Shown piece after piece: positions 27,545 through 38,077 of a stretch of DNA of 64,000 bases (the stretch's first letter is position 1; each line of letters starts with the position of its first letter). Made by a program: the position numbers and the translations under genes. The DNA lies in NCBI GenBank assembly GCA_016714985.1, contig JADKBS010000020.1, positions 1 through 64,000 on the forward strand. Direction: 5' to 3'. This DNA comes from Saprospiraceae bacterium (GTDB taxonomy: Bacteria; Bacteroidota; Bacteroidia; Chitinophagales; Saprospiraceae). Under the pieces are notes generated by a model. That model made no database searches. It saw only the letters and a list, made by a program, of their open reading frames with translations, and had not been told where the DNA came from.

Positions 27545-30506
27545 TTACCGTTGTCCTCTACCTGAATCTTTTCCAACCCCTCCGCTTGAATCGGAATGAT
27601 GCTGAAAAAAAAGTTGCTGCACTCCTTTACCCGTCGGCTTGTATTCGAAAGAAGTTTGAATTACCTCTGACGATAGGAAGTCTGAAGCGGAGAATTCACG
27701 AATCACTTTTCTGTCAGGATCTCTAAACGAAATCAACCGATTGTTTTCCTTTACGACTAACTGCATTTTGGTATCGAGTGCCCCATCCAACTACACCCTC
27801 AAGTCAAACTTCCGTGTACTGGAAAAAATAGAAGCCAGACCGTTTTTTTGTACCGAAAAACGGAGATTAGTTTTCTTTACCTTGATATCTATCTCTCTAC
27901 CCAACGAATAAGAAGGAATATCTCCGGGTACTACAATGACCGTGCGAACCCGAACTGTTACATCAGGCGAATTCTGGGGCAAGAAGGCAGGTGACCAAAA
28001 GCCAGCACGTTGGTATTCTTGAAGCGAAACCGAAATGGGGTTGCCGGATTTTGAGGCATATTTGTCGAAACAAATGACCTCTACTTGTTGGGCCCCTGCT
28101 GGGTACTTCCAAGTAAGGCGCAGACTACCGTCATCCATCTTTCCAGAGAGGTCGCTGACTTCTTCTGCATGGGCAACCGATGCAGTCTTTCCAATTATTG
28201 CCAATTGACCTTTAACCGTAACGGGTAAAAAATAATAAACCCCGTGGCCTGGAAGCCGGGTGCTTGCCATGCCTTTTTGATGTACAGGGATAGGTGTGCC
28301 GATGCCGCCAGTTTGATTGTATGGAAGCGTTTCCCCATATTGAAGTGCGGTAGGTTTGGTTGACCAAAACAGTTCTACCTTGTCAGATCCCTCTTGCCAT
28401 GAAAGCTCCACTAGGTTGTCCGTTTTTGGATAATCAAGTACTCCACTGGCTTGGGTGGGGCAGTGGCAGCAGCCATGATGGCCACACCCTTTGCTGGCAG
28501 CTCTTTGCCAAAGCCATCCCTGAAAACAGCAATGACCAAATAACCCTGTGTTGAGTCGTTTACCAGCCCACCATGGGTGGCACCATCCATGCGAACGGTT
28601 GGTAATACTGTTCCGTCACCCTGTCCTTTGGGCAGCGACCCAGTTTTTGTATAGACCTCTACCCGAATGGCATTGGGTGGCGCTTGCCAACGAAGCGTCA
28701 CGGAGCCATCGGAAGGCACCGCACTTAGGTGCTCCACATTGGCTGTTTGGGTCAGGGAATTGGAGAATGCAGCTTTTGCCGAATACATTTTGCCACGCTG
28801 TGCGAATACGGCATAGTGATATGGCCGGCCGGGCTGACCTGTTAGGTCCAAAAATGAAAGCTGCGATGTGTCTGTCAGCACTTCACCATCACTTGCATGA
28901 GAAGGCAATGCACCTGCCTTACGAAGCACTCGATAGGTGATTTGCGCTTTGGAATTAACCGCTCGCCAATTCAGCAACACAGCAGCTTCCTGTAAGGTGG
29001 CATTCAATCCAGTAGGTGCTTCGAGTGGCAGTTTTTCTAATCCAACAATCGCTTCCTGACAATCGGAGCTGATATTCAGAGCCTCAAAAAACGCATCCTC
29101 ACGCTCTGTGTTTGAAACCGCAGATTTTGCCCTTGCAAGTGCCCTTTCAGCCAAAGTGATTTTTTCAGCAATGCTTTTCTCCATGCCCTCCAGTTGTGCC
29201 GAACTGAAAAGGATAGCTTTTGCCTCGACAATCACCTGACGAGCTGGGTAACACTGGCCTTTTGAGAGGAAGTCTTGTGCTTTGTTCAACACGGATTGTG
29301 ACCGCTCCGATTGGGTCTTAATTTGCTGCTTGGCTGAAAGTATTTCAGGATGGTTTAGCCAATAAGCATCCGCTTTGTTGAGGTCTTTTTCTGCCTTTGA
29401 AAAATCACCGTCGGCAATGGCATCTTTTGCCTCCCGTAGGTACGGGAGCGCATTGGGCATATCACAGATAGAATAACCGCACTTGTTGCAGTTTTTGGCA
29501 GAGGAAGCCTGTAAAGCAGCACACTTTGGGCAGTTAACCTCCACGGGGAACCCGCAACTCCCACAGGCTTTTGACCCTGATTTATTGAGCGACCCGCAAA
29601 TACCACAGGTAATAGACTGCTCCATTGGTGAGCCTTTGCCGGGCAGCTGTACGCTCCATTTATTTTTGGCACAGATTTCCTTGATGCGGCTGATAATTTC
29701 CTCTTTAGCAATCCCCAACTTTGTGCCTTCTACCACCAAGTGTTCAAATTCGTCGGCGGTGATTTCGCCATCTACCCCGGCATACCTACTTTTTGTCAAA
29801 TGCGACAAGCGCTGCAAGCCGAGCGTCTTGTCATAGCGTTTACGATTTTCCTCATCCTTGAAAATTGCTTGGCAATTCCCTATCAGTGCTTGTTTTGCCG
29901 TAATATAAGCATCTTTCGTATTGACCAAACTAACCTCCCGATACAGCTCTCCGACCTTTGCCTGAAGGCTTGGAAGGGACGAGCTGCGGTTCAATCCAAG
30001 GTATTCGTACAGGTCTGTTTTACCAAGCATTTGAAGATGGGCTTCGATTTGCTGGGCAGTGACTTTTCTAGGGGAAGTACATTATCTTTAACCTCAGGTG
30101 CGGCTTCCTTCACAATTTTTACGTGCAAGCGGTCTCTCACATCGGCTGCCGTAAAGGACTTGAAGTCGGTGGTTTTGAGGAGGTTTTCGACTTCTTTCTC
30201 CGTCACGTAGCCTTTGGATGCCATTGTTTTGAGGGCATCGTCCAAATCTTCAAAACGCTTTTTCTCTTTTTCTAGCAGCCGTTTTCTCGCATCCTCGGCT
30301 TCTTGGCGGAGTTCTTCGGGATTCTTGGACATTGCCCGCATCTTCATGACCTCCATCAGGCAGGCATTCGCCCAGTTGCCCTTTTGTGGGTGGTTGCGCA
30401 TGCTCGACCACTCCCGTTGCTTGGCGGATATGGCTGCCTCGATTTTCGCAGGGTCTCTTTCGGCGGGGTCGAGGTTGAGAAGGATGTAGTAATTTTCACG
30501 GGCCAT
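27545..30506 (-). CDS. Tandem degenerate J-domain / zinc-ribbon / Fn3 protein, frameshifted
   Basis: Pieces in changing frames form one protein of about 985 aa. The N-terminus (MARENYYILLNLDPAERDPAKI) resembles a J-domain, with NHPQKG where the Hsp70-stimulating HPD should be. A second J-like segment (DLYEYLGLNRSS... DEENRKRYDKTLG) lacks HPD altogether. Then come zinc ribbons (CGICGSLNKSGSKACGSCG, CPKC..CNKCGYSIC), a TPR-like helical stretch, and at least three Fn3-like beta domains (VLLNWRAVNSKAQITYRVLR, VTLRWQAPPNAIRVEVYT, VELSWQEGSDKVELFWS). The frame changes near 30060 and 28425. An in-frame TAG at 27793-27791 is followed by 81 more sense codons that look like protein. It is probably an adaptor for the two Hsp70s of the operon. 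Confidence 0.75.
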
Positions 30507-30518
30507 TCTTTCTTATTT

Positions 30519-31556
30519 TCAATTCGTTTTATCCAAAGTGTTTTTATCAACTAGCGTCTTAAGAGCAGTTTTAAGTTCGTTTACTTTTTTTAAGACTTCT
30601 GTGGATAGTTGTGTGCCTTTTATTATGCTGCCAAACATTTCATCAATGGATAATTCCGATTCCTTTCTATTAGAAAATCGGTCAGTAATATTGAGCCTGA
30701 GTGTTTTCATGGCAAGGAAGATTAGCACTATCGAAAGCAGGAACAACCCGGAAAACGGTAGTATAGCCCACCCGCTCTGAATATTAGCTAAATTGGTTTT
30801 AGAGAGGAGGTAGATGGTGCCTCCAATCGAAAAAGTAGCAATGCCGAAAAGTAAAAACGCGCCCCACCTTATAGCGATAGAATGCCCTTTGCTGTGGCGC
30901 TCGTTTGCTTCAATATTTAAGTCCAACATTTTTATAGCTTCCTGTGTAATGGAGTTGATTGCCCTATCTAAAGGAGCTTTAATGTCTCTTGTTAAACTAT
31001 TGGCATGCTTGTCTCGATATTCCGTTAACTTCCTTTTATCGGACATTGCCAGAAAGGCATCTTTCATACTAATTTTCAATTTTTCCCGAACGGTCTTTAT
31101 TACCATATTGACAATCAGCCTTTCGTGAGGCTTGAATTTCTTAAATGCATCTTTCAACTTCGATTCGAACTCTTCAAAAAAATGCTCTGAATAAGGCTTC
31201 AAATTGGATAAATACAGGTCGAAATTCTTCTCAGTGATTCGCCTGATCTCGGCAAATGCTCCCTCTAAAATGGTTTTCTTGCGGATATCAAAATCATGAA
31301 ATTCCTGCTTTAGTAGCTCGTACCGTCGGTTTAATTCGTCCCAATCGCTTTTATGTTTATATTCCTCTGCTTCATTCTTCCTGAATGTAAACAAATGAAA
31401 ATGCGCCTGCGCCTCAAAGTGGGACACTAGCTTTTCCATTAATGTGCTATCTAATGATTGGACATCCTCACTTTCCAGAAAAGCAGCATTGCTACAAAGC
31501 GGACACTCCGCTTCAGTGTGATGACCCAAACCATGCTTTTCACAAATTACTTTCAT
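30519..31556 (-). CDS. Zinc-finger, coiled-coil membrane protein
   Basis: 345 aa, family not recognised. The first 25 residues carry C5/H8, H12/H13 and C18-PLC-C21, a likely zinc site. Residues 40-215 are highly charged and helical, probably a coiled coil (KHKSDWDELNRRYELLKQEFHDF). Two hydrophobic helices follow, WGAFLLFGIATFSIGGTIYLL near 235 and a second near 265 (LPFSGLFLLSIVLIFLA), forming a hairpin in the membrane, and the C-terminus is again helical. It is 27 bases after the Hsp70-vWA gene and 12 bases before the J/Fn3 gene, so it belongs to the same operon and may be a second membrane anchor of the system. Confidence 0.75.
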   Translation of the reverse strand: MKVICEKHGLGHHTEAECPLCSNAAFLESEDVQSLDSTLMEKLVSHFEAQAHFHLFTFRKNEAEEYKHKSDWDELNRRYELLKQEFHDFDIRKKTILEGAFAEIRRITEKNFDLYLSNLKPYSEHFFEEFESKLKDAFKKFKPHERLIVNMVIKTVREKLKISMKDAFLAMSDKRKLTEYRDKHANSLTRDIKAPLDRAINSITQEAIKMLDLNIEANERHSKGHSIAIRWGAFLLFGIATFSIGGTIYLLSKTNLANIQSGWAILPFSGLFLLSIVLIFLAMKTLRLNITDRFSNRKESELSIDEMFGSIIKGTQLSTEVLKKVNELKTALKTLVDKNTLDKTN

Positions 31557-31583
31557 ATTCCTTATTGCTTGCTTGACATTTAT

Positions 31584-33667
31584 TTAGCCTTCAAAAAATC
31601 GTAATCTACGGCTCTCCTTCACCCCTCCACTCTCCGTCAACACTTGTGCAATCTTTGAGAAGGAAGCCGTCAGGTTGCCGAGGTTGGTGAACATGGCATT
31701 CTGGTCGGAAGTAGCGATGCGCTTCAGGAATGCCAAGTCTGCTTGTTCGAAGCCAATTGCGACGATTTCGATGCCTGCCTGTTTGCACTTGTCGGCCTCA
31801 CTAGTGGCGTGCGGCTGGTCGTACCACATGCCATCGGTCAGCACCACGAGGAATCGGGGGTCTTCCCGTTCCTCCAGCACCTGCTTGGCGAGCGTGAATG
31901 GTTGGGCACTGTTGCCACCTCCAACTGAACCAATGCGCCAGCTTTCAATGCCGTGATGGATGGCCTTAGCATTTTGGCAAAGAGGCTGGGAAAGTTCTAC
32001 CCGATCGGAAAAAATGATCAAGCCTATGGACGTATTTGCCAAATCCAACTGCCGGACGAAATCCTTGGCGGCATCCTGTGACTTGCGAAGCGGCTCACCG
32101 CTCATGCTACCTGAAAGGTCTATGGCGATGAGCAGGGACAGGTGCGCAGGGACGAGTTCTTCCTCTTTGGGCGGCAAATCCAGCCAGCTCATGTCCTCCG
32201 GCACAGGCTCCACCCGAAGCGGGAGTGCCTTGCCCTTGCCTCTTTGTGCAGCTGTCACCTCTATGACTCCATTTGCATCGTAGGCATAGCTTACATCCAC
32301 CACAGCATGGGCGTCGGCTTCATGCTCAATGTCGGAGAAGACGTACTTGCCGATGATTTGGCAATCCAAGGGGCGTTTTTCGTTTTCGCCCTGCAGCATA
32401 AAGACAACCTGTTCGTTGCGGTTGCCGGGCCGGAGTGCGCAATTGGAAGGGGTGCGTTTCGCGGAAGGATAGACTTGTTCTTGGGGATGATGATGGAATT
32501 GATGTAGCGGCTGCGGTCTTCGTTGACGGCCACCAAACCAAGACTGTGGCTCATCACGTCCCTGATTTTACGGCTTCCTACGAGGGTGAATTTGCCGGCA
32601 GGTTGCTCGCCATTCGTTTCGATGTTGGCTTGAATGGCAGCGCCGAGAGCAACGGCTTCATCCACGTTGATGCCACGAAGGGGTTCTTTGCCAGCCATTG
32701 TTGTAATCCACCGGGACACCATTGGCATGCGGGTGGAGCCGCCAACGAGCAGCACCCCGTCCACGTCCTGCCAAGTGAGATGCACATCCTCCAACAGGCG
32801 TTCCACAAGCAGTTTCGTGCGTTCCAACAGGTCTTTGGTGAGTTCCTCAAAGGGTTTCTATGGATAGGTCATATCGTCCTTTTTCTCCACATGGGTGATG
32901 GAAATACGGGTGGTGTCTCGGGTAGAAAGTTGTTTTTTTGCGTTTTCGGCCCGAACCAAAAGCTCATTGATGCTGAGGTTGTCGGCGAGCGGGTTGCTAC
33001 CGAACTCGTCCTCAAATTGCTGCGCAACCCAGTTCACGATGCAGTCGTCCCAGTTTTTGCCGCCAAGTTCATGGTCGCCGTCCGTCCCGATGACCTTGAT
33101 TTCATCGGTAGTGATTTTGATGAGTGTCACGTCAAAAGTGCCGCCGCCGAGGTCATAGACAAGGATGGTCTGTCCCTCGACTTTTTGGTTCAAACCGAAG
33201 GCAATGGCTGCAGCCGTCGGTTCATTGATGATGCGTAGCACTTCCAGCCCAGCTTCCTTACCAGCATCTATGGTTGCTTTTCGTTGAAAATCGTTGAAAT
33301 AAGCAGGCACGGTAATCACCGCTTTGTTTACAGGCTTGCCGAGTGCTTTCTCGGCATCTGTTTTCAGCTTTTTCAGCAAGATGGCGGAAATATCTTTGGC
33401 AGTATAGTCTTTGCCATTGAATTCTAACGTGAAAAAGGGGTCGCCCATGTTGCGCTTGAAAAATGAGGCCACCATTTCCTCTCCCATTTCCTGCATTTCC
33501 TTGGCCTCCGCCCCTACAACGGGTTCGGCTTTGCCGAACCAAACCACGGACGGGGTCAGCGGCTCGCCAAGGCCGTTTTTGAGCACAACTGCCCGACCGT
33601 TTTCGTCCACCGTAGCTACGGCAGAAAACGTAGTGCCTAGGTCTATGCCAATGCTTATCTCCATCAT
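31584..33667 (-). CDS. Hsp70-vWA fusion protein, frameshifted
   Basis: The start at 33667 (MMEISIGIDLGTTFSAVATV) is 16 bases after the previous stop. The first 390 residues are an Hsp70 ATPase: GIDLGTT phosphate loop, YDLGGGTFDVTLI, and VLLVGGSTRMPMV. A short substrate-binding-like beta region follows (IGKYVFSDIEHEADAHAVVD, GVIEVTAA), then a von Willebrand factor A domain with a complete MIDAS: AIDLSGSMSG (DxSxS) and VVLTDGMW, over about 200 residues. The alpha-helical lid of Hsp70 is replaced by vWA. Frame changes near 32860 and 32415 are needed; homology is continuous. The fusion suggests an ATP-driven Hsp70 that acts on, or is tethered through, a metal-dependent protein contact. It sits after the STAND-like gene, and the vWA domain may recruit it to the complex. 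Confidence 0.85.
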
Positions 33668-33683
33668 TTTTGTTGTTGCTGTT

Positions 33684-36305
33684 TTAAATTTTATGCCCCA
33701 TTTCAAGGAAGATTTCTTTCAATATTCTTACTTGTAGCTCGCCCATCTGCTCGTCTTCCTTTATCATCGGTATCAAATCTTCTTTGATTCTACTGCCTCC
33801 GGTAATCCAGTTCACCAATCCCGACCACAAGCTCTTACGTACGCTGTCATCAAACTTAGGAAGGATGTAGTGCTTAGCATTTTGCTCATTTTGCAAGCCT
33901 TCGAGGTAATCCCTCACTTTTGTCTCCTCCCATGCCTCGATTTTGGAGAACTCCATGAACGACTGCAGCGAGATGCGGCGCAGGTTCTCGTTTTCACTGG
34001 TCAGCCATTCACCAAGGGTGGTTTCGATAGGAGTAGGTGGTCGGTCTGCGCGATTGCGCCAACTATCCATCCAAAGTCCTTCAAACTCTACTTCGTAATC
34101 GCCGCCGACCAATTCACTCCGCTCAAACAGGTAGGTTTCCCTGTATTTTTTTGCCACCCGCTTTCGCTCTTGCTCGTCCATCTTTGGGATATTTTTGCTG
34201 TGGCGGGCTTCCATTTCCCTGAAGTATTTTTGGTAAAAAATCAGGATGCACTCCAAGAGTATCCTCCTCATTTCGAAGTGATGCTCATTCTGGCGGAGGT
34301 TTTCGATTTCGGTAGCTGCATCATCGAGGGTTAGGCCGAGAGTTTTTTTCAAATCCAGCAAACCGTAGGTGAATACTACGGTGGCAAGGATTTTTTCACG
34401 ATAAGAGAACACCTCGAAACGAGGTTGCTTAGGCCGCTTGTACTTACAATCAGAAAGCCAGCGGTCAAGCAAGCCCTCCACATCGCTTGGATAATCAGTA
34501 TGTGCGTCTGACAATCCTGCGGAAATTGCACCAGCATAGTGCTCCGCAGGCGACAATTCATTGAAAATGGCATCACCACCATCCAGGTCAAACAAGCGGT
34601 CTCCGATTTGCCAAGGATGATTCCTCAGCAATAGGCGAAGCGTATCCCGTAAACGACTGATGACTAAGCCATTCCTGTCCCTTGAAAACTGCTTGACTAA
34701 ATCGGGAATATTGGGATGAAGTCTGCTCGAATTGTCGTAAACTGAGGCATAGCCCAACGCCAACAAGATGGTCGCTCGTACATAAGCTGTACGGGAACTG
34801 GATTGCCCGTCTTCCCTCGGCAATGACTGTAGGAATTGTAGCGTCCGACTATTGAGTTGTCGACTTTCCCTGTTCCATTGGTCGAGCAGTTGAAACAGTT
34901 CAACCTCTTTGTTGACTGACTTGCCATTTGAAGGGTCGTCGTAAGACTCACGCCATTGTGCCATGGCACGGGCAGCCACCATTTGCACACCGGCATTGCC
35001 ACTGGCAGCGAGTTGCAACAGCCAAGGCTCGACGGTTTGGGGCGATAGCCGTCCGATGTCGCTCAAGAGTTGGGCAAGTGTTTCCAGCAATCGGATTCGC
35101 TTGTCCCTATCGCCAAACAATTCCCAAGAGGATGCATCTCCACTGGCGCTTTGCTTGATGAGCCTGATTAGAACAGGCATGGTTGCAGTGATTCGACGAC
35201 GATGGCTATCCCAAATAGTCTGCAAAGTTTGGAAACGCTGGTTAGGGAACTTGGCTTCCAGTGCGGGGGTATCGCCACTAGTGAAACTGAAAAAGTGCAT
35301 CAACGTGCTCATGTCATTGTAGTCGAGGGCGGATAGCGTCCTGCTGAACGGTTCCCAAGCCTCCTTCCTGAACTGTTGCATTACGGAAAAAAATTGGTCG
35401 GCATAAACCCCATTGAGCAGCGTCAAGCCAAGGGCAACCAATTTTTTGTCGTCGTCTAGCGAAAAGAACCACTCCCGGATGAGGTTGTCTTTCTTTTTAG
35501 TCTGGGCAATGAGACTCTTTATGAGTTTTTCGTCAGCTGCAGGCTTTTTGGCAAAAAGGTCAAGGAACAGGCCCAACTGCTCTGGGGTGTTTACCTCAGT
35601 GGGTATCAATTTTTCAACCTCTTCTTTGAGCTTGGTCTTGAAAGTGGATAAACCCCGTTGGTCGCAGGCTTTAGCTAGGTGGCGAACAAGAACGTTTTTT
35701 TCATAAATCTCGTTAACCATTTTGGCTCCACCATGATACAGTCCATCCTGTTCGATTTTGAACCAGTAATCTGCATGGGGATTTGCCCAATCTTTGGCGG
35801 GTTGATTGGTGCTGACGAGGATGATGATGCAGTAGCTGTTATTTTTTGTTACCTCCTTTAGCTCATCAAGGTTATGGTTCACGTCTTTTTGTGTGAGGTT
35901 GTTCAACACGAAAATGCAGTTGCCAGAATGCTCCCTGATGGCAGTCGCAATACTGGAGTAATCGGAGTTGATGAAACACTCTTTTGCCTGCATGACTACC
36001 CCCTTGCTCTCATAGTCCTCTGCGAGTTTGTAAGCCAAGTGTTTGGTGAACCCCGCCTTGTCAAAGCCATAGAATGCAGTAAATACTACCATCTTTCCAG
36101 TCATTCCGCTGATTTCACCCACCAATTTCCCGGTAAATCTTGGGCTTACGTAACCAGAGGTGTCATCGTATGCCTCCAGATTGATTTCCGAAAAGACGGT
36201 TCTGGCAACTGTCACTGAAGTGATATTATCACCGACATGAACCGACCCACCCGCCGTTATGGAGGAGTGTATCAACGCATTTTTGGAATGCTCTATGCTG
36301 GACAT
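33684..36305 (-). CDS. STAND-like protein with damaged Walker A and N-terminal signalling motif
   Basis: 873 aa. Residues 8-26 (KNALIHSSITAGGSVHVGD) are the shared 19-residue motif. From about 58 a P-loop-like fold follows: KMVVFTAFYGFDKAGFTKHLA, where the Walker A reads GFDKAGFT, with Phe in place of the catalytic Lys; the Walker B-like strand is CIFVLNNL, without the usual Asp. IIILVSTNQ resembles the sensor strand. The remaining 600 residues are helical (HEAT-like), probably a sensor array. It is best read as an NTPase-derived protein that may no longer hydrolyse nucleotide. It is 62 bases after the Hsp70 gene and 16 bases before the Hsp70-vWA gene. The frame is intact, so the changed motif is unlikely to be an indel error. 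Confidence 0.68.
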   Translation of the reverse strand: MSSIEHSKNALIHSSITAGGSVHVGDNITSVTVARTVFSEINLEAYDDTSGYVSPRFTGKLVGEISGMTGKMVVFTAFYGFDKAGFTKHLAYKLAEDYESKGVVMQAKECFINSDYSSIATAIREHSGNCIFVLNNLTQKDVNHNLDELKEVTKNNSYCIIILVSTNQPAKDWANPHADYWFKIEQDGLYHGGAKMVNEIYEKNVLVRHLAKACDQRGLSTFKTKLKEEVEKLIPTEVNTPEQLGLFLDLFAKKPAADEKLIKSLIAQTKKKDNLIREWFFSLDDDKKLVALGLTLLNGVYADQFFSVMQQFRKEAWEPFSRTLSALDYNDMSTLMHFFSFTSGDTPALEAKFPNQRFQTLQTIWDSHRRRITATMPVLIRLIKQSASGDASSWELFGDRDKRIRLLETLAQLLSDIGRLSPQTVEPWLLQLAASGNAGVQMVAARAMAQWRESYDDPSNGKSVNKEVELFQLLDQWNRESRQLNSRTLQFLQSLPREDGQSSSRTAYVRATILLALGYASVYDNSSRLHPNIPDLVKQFSRDRNGLVISRLRDTLRLLLRNHPWQIGDRLFDLDGGDAIFNELSPAEHYAGAISAGLSDAHTDYPSDVEGLLDRWLSDCKYKRPKQPRFEVFSYREKILATVVFTYGLLDLKKTLGLTLDDAATEIENLRQNEHHFEMRRILLECILIFYQKYFREMEARHSKNIPKMDEQERKRVAKKYRETYLFERSELVGGDYEVEFEGLWMDSWRNRADRPPTPIETTLGEWLTSENENLRRISLQSFMEFSKIEAWEETKVRDYLEGLQNEQNAKHYILPKFDDSVRKSLWSGLVNWITGGSRIKEDLIPMIKEDEQMGELQVRILKEIFLEMGHKI

Positions 36306-36367
36306 AGCTACTGAAAGAGATTTAATGGATGAGTGGGTTTAATAAAATCACAGATACAGCCGCCTGC

Positions 36368-38023
36368 TCAAATCACGACAATACCCTTACTTCGTTCTTT
36401 GGCTTTTTCCAATGCCTCACCAGCTATGACTGAATTCGTCTCAATTTCTGTCTTGACTACTCTATTGGCCGTCACTTCCAAGGCTTCCACCTTGAGTCTT
36501 CCTTCTTCATTGATTCTGAAGGTAACTCGGATAGGAGAGCCTTCGGGTAGGCCCGCCGGGAGGTGTAGTACAGCTGTGCCGATTTCGGTTCCATTTGTTA
36601 TTTCAGTTAATTTGGTCGTATCCAAATTCTCCATGATATTAATTAGCACAGTTTCTTGGTCGGCCTCGTCTGTTCCAAATTCTTGTGCGCATTCTTTCGG
36701 TACCGTATCGTTCCTCATTATAAGATTGATAAGCCGCTCATTCCTGCTGGCATCCATTGCCACCACCCCAAAACTCTTACTAGTGACATTGAGTATTTCC
36801 GTCCTAGATTTTTGGACAGCCTTAAGGGTTAATCCCGTTTCATTGGCGACTTCCTGTTCAACCTTGCTCAGGACTGCTTCAGGTATAGCCTCTAAACTTA
36901 CTTCCTCAATTGTCTGCCCCGTGCTTTCTGCAATGCGGCGAATCAGTTCGTCGCCGATGGAAGTTTTTGCGCCATAAATTGCTGCTCCTTTGGCCACTGC
37001 TTCGTCTGGGTCATATATTTTGGCATCAGTAGAAAATTCCTTGTCCACCCTTTCTTTGATTTGTGGCATTTTTGATGAGCCGCCTACCAAGATGATTTCA
37101 TCAAACCGATAGTATCCTTTTTTTTCTGCCTCATTGAGCATTTTTCGAGTAAGTGAAATAGTTTCGTCAAGTCGTGAACTGGTTAGTTCTTCGAATTTTT
37201 CTCTTGTTAATTCCACCTTGGCTTTTTCCCCACCGTGAATAACAACTATGGTTGTTTTGTCTCTTGCTGTCAGTGTTTTCTTTGCTTGTTCGGCACTAAG
37301 TTGAAGTTCACCCAACGTTTCCTTATCTTCAAGAATGTCTTCATCTGAGCCAATTTCTTGCTTAAAACTCTCAGCCAAATAGCTGATAATAGTGTTGTCC
37401 CAATCCTTTCCTCCTAATTCATGGTTCCCGTCAGTAACAATAACTTTAATGGACTGAGCAGTGACTTCAATCATTGAAATATCAAAAGTGCCACCTCCGA
37501 GGTCGTACACGAGTACAATCTTATCTTCAGCAGCATCCATACCGTAGGCAACAGCGGCGGCGGTAGGCTCGTTGATGATAGCCTTGACATTCAAACCTGC
37601 AATTTCGCCTGCCTTACGAGTGGCCTCCCTTTGGTTAATACCAAAATAAGCTGGGCAGGTGATGACTACATCTTGCACAGGTTCGCCGATTTTTTCCTCA
37701 GCATCCTTTGCCAATTTTCGGAGGATATAGCTTGAAATTTCCTCGGGAGAATAGCTAACATCTTCGCAGTTAAAGATAAAATTGGGGTCGCCCATGCTGC
37801 GTTTGATATAGGAAACAACTCGGTCTGGATGCACTACGCTGCTGTTTTTAGCCTCCTCCCCTACAATGATTTTGCCTTCGTCGAAAAACACGACTGAAGG
37901 GGTAATTCGGTTGCTGTCGAAATTAGGTATAATAGTGGGTTTACCGTGTTCATCCACGTATGCGATGCAGGAATAGGTCGTGCCGAGGTCAATGCCAAAG
38001 ACTTTGGATAATTGATTGCTCAT
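36368..38023 (-). CDS. Hsp70 (DnaK-like) chaperone lacking the lid
   Basis: 551 aa, against about 610-640 for housekeeping DnaK. It has the complete ATPase core: VFGIDLGTTYSCIAYV, INEPTAAAVAYG, VLVYDLGGGTFDISMIEV, ILVGGSSKMPQI. The C-terminal part has an insertion-like helical stretch (IGDELIRRIAESTGQTIEEV) and a beta substrate-binding-like region (FGVVAMDASRNERLINLIMRNDTVP), but the long alpha-helical lid and the DnaK EEVD-like tail are absent; it ends in SKGIVVI. This is therefore a specialised Hsp70 rather than the general chaperone. The GrpE-like gene lies 54 bases upstream, and the Hsp70-vWA fusion is two genes downstream. Confidence 0.88.
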   Translation of the reverse strand: MSNQLSKVFGIDLGTTYSCIAYVDEHGKPTIIPNFDSNRITPSVVFFDEGKIIVGEEAKNSSVVHPDRVVSYIKRSMGDPNFIFNCEDVSYSPEEISSYILRKLAKDAEEKIGEPVQDVVITCPAYFGINQREATRKAGEIAGLNVKAIINEPTAAAVAYGMDAAEDKIVLVYDLGGGTFDISMIEVTAQSIKVIVTDGNHELGGKDWDNTIISYLAESFKQEIGSDEDILEDKETLGELQLSAEQAKKTLTARDKTTIVVIHGGEKAKVELTREKFEELTSSRLDETISLTRKMLNEAEKKGYYRFDEIILVGGSSKMPQIKERVDKEFSTDAKIYDPDEAVAKGAAIYGAKTSIGDELIRRIAESTGQTIEEVSLEAIPEAVLSKVEQEVANETGLTLKAVQKSRTEILNVTSKSFGVVAMDASRNERLINLIMRNDTVPKECAQEFGTDEADQETVLINIMENLDTTKLTEITNGTEIGTAVLHLPAGLPEGSPIRVTFRINEEGRLKVEALEVTANRVVKTEIETNSVIAGEALEKAKERSKGIVVI

Positions 38024-38077
38024 TGTTTTGTTTTTTAAATTTTGATAATGGGTTCAATGACACAGCTTAATCAATTG

